Source of the DNA: Roseiarcus sp963776665
GTDB lineage: Bacteria > Pseudomonadota > Alphaproteobacteria > Rhizobiales > Beijerinckiaceae
NCBI GenBank assembly: GCA_963776665.1
Contig: CAVZNQ010000014.1
Span: 1 to 64,000, forward strand
Direction: 5' to 3'
DNA length: 64,000 nt
Shown: in pieces, positions 62,209 to 64,000 of the stretch
Layout: the number at the start of each line of letters is the position of its first letter
How positions within the stretch are numbered: the stretch's first letter is position 1
Translations under genes and position numbers: made by a program
The notes under the pieces: model-generated
Seen by the model: the letters and a program-made list of their open reading frames with translations, nothing else
What the model was told of the DNA's origin: nothing
The model's database searches: none

Positions 62209-62748
62209 CTATCTCGGCGCCAGCACCATGGTCATCTGGCGGCCTTCCATCAACGGCTCGGCCTCCACCTTGGCGATCGGGGCGGTCTCGGTCCTCACCC
62301 GCTGGAGGAGCTTGAAACCGATATCCTGGTGGGCCATCTCGCGGCCACGAAAGCGCAGCGTCACTTTGACCTTGTCGCCTTCGTCGAAGAACCGGCGCAC
62401 CGAGCGCATCTTCACTTCATAGTCGTGGTCGTCGATCCCCGGCCTGAGCTTGATTTCTTTGACCTCGACCACTTTCTGCCGCTTGCGCGCCTCGGCGGAC
62501 TTCTTCTGTTCTAGGAAGCGGTATTTGCCGAAGTCGAGGATCTTGCAGACCGGCGGCGTCGCGTTGGGGACGATCTCGACCAGATCGAGCGAGGCTTCGT
62601 CGGCGAGCTGCTGAGCGTCGGTGAGATTGACGACGCCTCGATTGTGCCCCTCGGCGTCAATAAGTTGAACCTGGATGGCGCGAATGTCGCGATTGGTGCG
62701 CGGGCCGTCCTTCTCCGGCTGCGCGGTTGCTTTCATAGGTCGACGAAT
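62209..62748 (-). CDS. infC: Translation initiation factor IF-3 (non-canonical ATT start)
   Basis: IF3 of 179 residues. It has 'GPRTNRDIRAIQVQLIDAEGHNRGVV', the linker 'LDFGKYRFLEQKKSAEARKRQK', and the C-domain 'KEIKLRPGIDDHDYEVKMRSVRRFFDEGDKVKVTLRFRGREMAHQDIG'. The start is taken as ATT at 62748 because AGGAG lies 7 bases upstream; the GTG at 62754 is only one base from that AGGAG. An AUU start is known for infC and supports IF3 autocontrol. Downstream ribosomal genes (rpmI, rplT) are not adjacent. Confidence 0.93.
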   Translation of the reverse strand: MRRPMKATAQPEKDGPRTNRDIRAIQVQLIDAEGHNRGVVNLTDAQQLADEASLDLVEIVPNATPPVCKILDFGKYRFLEQKKSAEARKRQKVVEVKEIKLRPGIDDHDYEVKMRSVRRFFDEGDKVKVTLRFRGREMAHQDIGFKLLQRVRTETAPIAKVEAEPLMEGRQMTMVLAPR

Positions 62749-62866
62749 GGCCACACTCCTGTTGCTGGCGTTTTAGTCCGCGCTGCCGGTGAAGACGCAC
62801 GCAAACCCCCCGTACAGAGCCATACGCCCTGCGGACCCCTAGAGATGGGTCAGAAAGGGAACGAAG

Positions 62867-63253
62867 TCAATCGCCGCAGGCTGTCGGCGGAGGCGACGAA
62901 GCATCCGATTTTTCGATCGCCGCGGCGTCCGGCGGCCTCGTTCGGGCGGCGCTAAACCAGTGCGGCTTGTGGCGCGCGATCCAGTCGAGCGCCCGTCCGC
63001 GCGCCCGGCGCAGGGGCGCGATGTCTTCGGCCAGCAGCACGAGACCGAGAGGCAGCATCCATAGGCCCAAGAACGGCAGGATACTGAGGCACCCGCCGAT
63101 GATGAGAAGCGCGCCGGCTGGAATGCGCGCCCATCGCGAGGCGGGCCGGCGCAGCCAGCGGGTGATCGCCTGCATCTTGCCCGGCAGCCGGCGGATCAGC
63201 CGTTGCAGCCGCCGCTCATGCTCGACATGAGCGATATCTTCGGAAGGGGCCAT
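62867..63253 (-). CDS. Small membrane protein (PGPGW-like)
   Basis: A 128-residue protein with a basic N-terminus and one or two TM segments: 'RWARIPAGALLIIGGCLSILPFLGLWMLPLGLVLLAEDIAPLRRARGR'. The pattern recalls the small PGPGW-type transmembrane family. Function unknown. Minus strand, ATG at 63253. Confidence 0.68.
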   Translation of the reverse strand: MAPSEDIAHVEHERRLQRLIRRLPGKMQAITRWLRRPASRWARIPAGALLIIGGCLSILPFLGLWMLPLGLVLLAEDIAPLRRARGRALDWIARHKPHWFSAARTRPPDAAAIEKSDASSPPPTACGD

Positions 63254-63355
63254 GGCTCTCCATTGAAAAGCCGCTGATAGACGCCTTGCGCGGCGAAACG
63301 CAATCCATATGGTCCCCGACGCTTAGGCCATTGCGACACATCGAGGAGGCTTCCC

Positions 63356-64000
63356 ATGTTGTCGAGACGCGCAATCCTCGCAGGCGGAGCCGCCGCGCTG
63401 GCGGCGCCGCCTCCGCTCGCAGCCCGGGCGCAGACCTCGCCGCCCCCGACCGTCCTCAAGCTTGAGCGGCGCAACATCGAGGTGAACGGCAGGTCGGCGT
63501 CGGTGTTCGGCATCCGTCAGCCGGCCGGGGACATTCGGACTCGTCACAGAAGTCGGCAAGCGCTTTCGGGTGCGGGTCGAGAATGGCGTCGACGAACCGA
63601 GCCTCATCCACTGGCATGGCCTGACGCCGCCGTGGCGGCAAGACGGAGTGCCGGGAATTTCAGGTCCGCCAATTCCGCCGGGCGGCAGCGCCGATTACGA
63701 CTTCCCGCTGCGCTTCGGCGGCACGTTCTGGATGCACTCGCACCAAGGCCTGCAGGAGCAGCTCCTGATGACCGCGCCGCTCATCATCCGCGACCAGCGC
63801 GACCGTGCTGACCAGCAGGAGGTCGTGGTCATGCTGGCCGATTTCAGCTTCACGCCCCCCGAGCAGATTTTCGCCGCGCTGAAGAACGCCGGGTCCATGG
63901 CCGGAATGGCGGCGTCGGGCGGCGCGCCGGCCTCGATGTCGAAGCCGGGCGAAATGTCGGGCATGGCGACGCCGGACGGCGCAGCGGCTCCCGACCTCAA
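63356..64000 (+). pseudogene. Multicopper oxidase (CopA-like), frameshifted and cut by the window edge
   Basis: A Tat-type signal ('SRRAILAGGAAALAAPPPLAARAQ') and the first strands are in frame one. After 'FGIRQPAG' the frame breaks. The second frame carries 'TFGLVTEVGKRFRVRVENGVDEPSLIHWHGLTPP' and 'GTFWMHSHQGLQEQLLMTAPLIIRD', with the His-X-His copper ligands HWH and HSH. One extra G in the run 63527-63530 explains the break. Then Met/Gly-rich sequence continues past the window. It is a periplasmic cuprous-oxidase-type enzyme and fits the copper genes at 9.2-12.4 kb, though far away. Confidence 0.82.

Overview
The window is GC-rich DNA from an alphaproteobacterium, most likely order Hyphomicrobiales (Rhizobiales) and near Methylocystaceae/Beijerinckiaceae/Methylobacteriaceae. 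This placement is inferred from gene content: an Irr-type Fur regulator, malyl-CoA-lyase-type enzymes of the ethylmalonyl-CoA kind, DUF2336, DUF1330 and GFA proteins, a CtrA-type motif (TTAA-N7-TTAA), and the PEP-CTERM and TadE/TadG repertoire. It looks chromosomal and mostly core. I found no insertion sequence, CRISPR array, rRNA or tRNA gene.

Layout. 1-7.5 kb: a BI-1 family membrane protein, then a minus-strand housekeeping block (dapB, two DUF1330 genes, pyrF, a PmtA-like methyltransferase, dnaJ, dnaK). 7.8-12.4 kb: a secreted protein, mscL, DUF305, a copper P-type ATPase and its divergent cueR with a textbook CueR promoter. 12.7-21.4 kb: a PEP-CTERM protein, a fatty-acid-hydroxylase-family enzyme, an aminotransferase, a CitE-like lyase, an arylsulfatase, a broken AraC regulator and irr. 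21.5-31.3 kb: small metabolic genes (GFA, DUF3303, DUF1993, RidA, amn), two paralogous secreted proteins, an L,D-transpeptidase, proC, an SDR/TetR pair, a LysE exporter and a phosphoesterase. 31.7-38.4 kb: an AsmA-like protein and TadE/TadE/TadG-like pseudopilins. 38.8-45.8 kb: a sugar-nucleotide/polysaccharide cluster of lower GC, built around a heptose-kinase-like GHMP protein and a nucleotidyltransferase fused to a degenerate GmhB-like HAD domain. 45.9-54.2 kb: malyl-CoA lyase, hspQ, an invasion-associated (IalB) protein, a YejA-like binding protein, a FrnE-like DsbA protein, DUF2336, and a MaoC hydratase beside a CitE homologue that lacks its active-site residues. 54.6-64 kb: a second hydroxylase-family protein, a TetR/adaptor/RND efflux operon with a perfect 30-bp operator, a fosmidomycin-resistance-type MFS exporter, infC with an ATT start, and the beginning of a multicopper oxidase.

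The most interesting items are: the heptose-like cluster with an AGE-family isomerase and a fused NTase/pseudo-phosphatase but no visible gmhA; the MaoC plus catalytically stripped CitE pair preceded by a perfect CtrA site; and a terminator hairpin only about two dozen bases upstream of the MFS start codon.

Caution: single-base frameshifts interrupt several otherwise intact genes (dnaJ, the PmtA-like gene, the copper ATPase, the multicopper oxidase, and three in the AraC gene). Those in conserved housekeeping genes fall mostly in G/C runs and look more like sequencing indels than decay.
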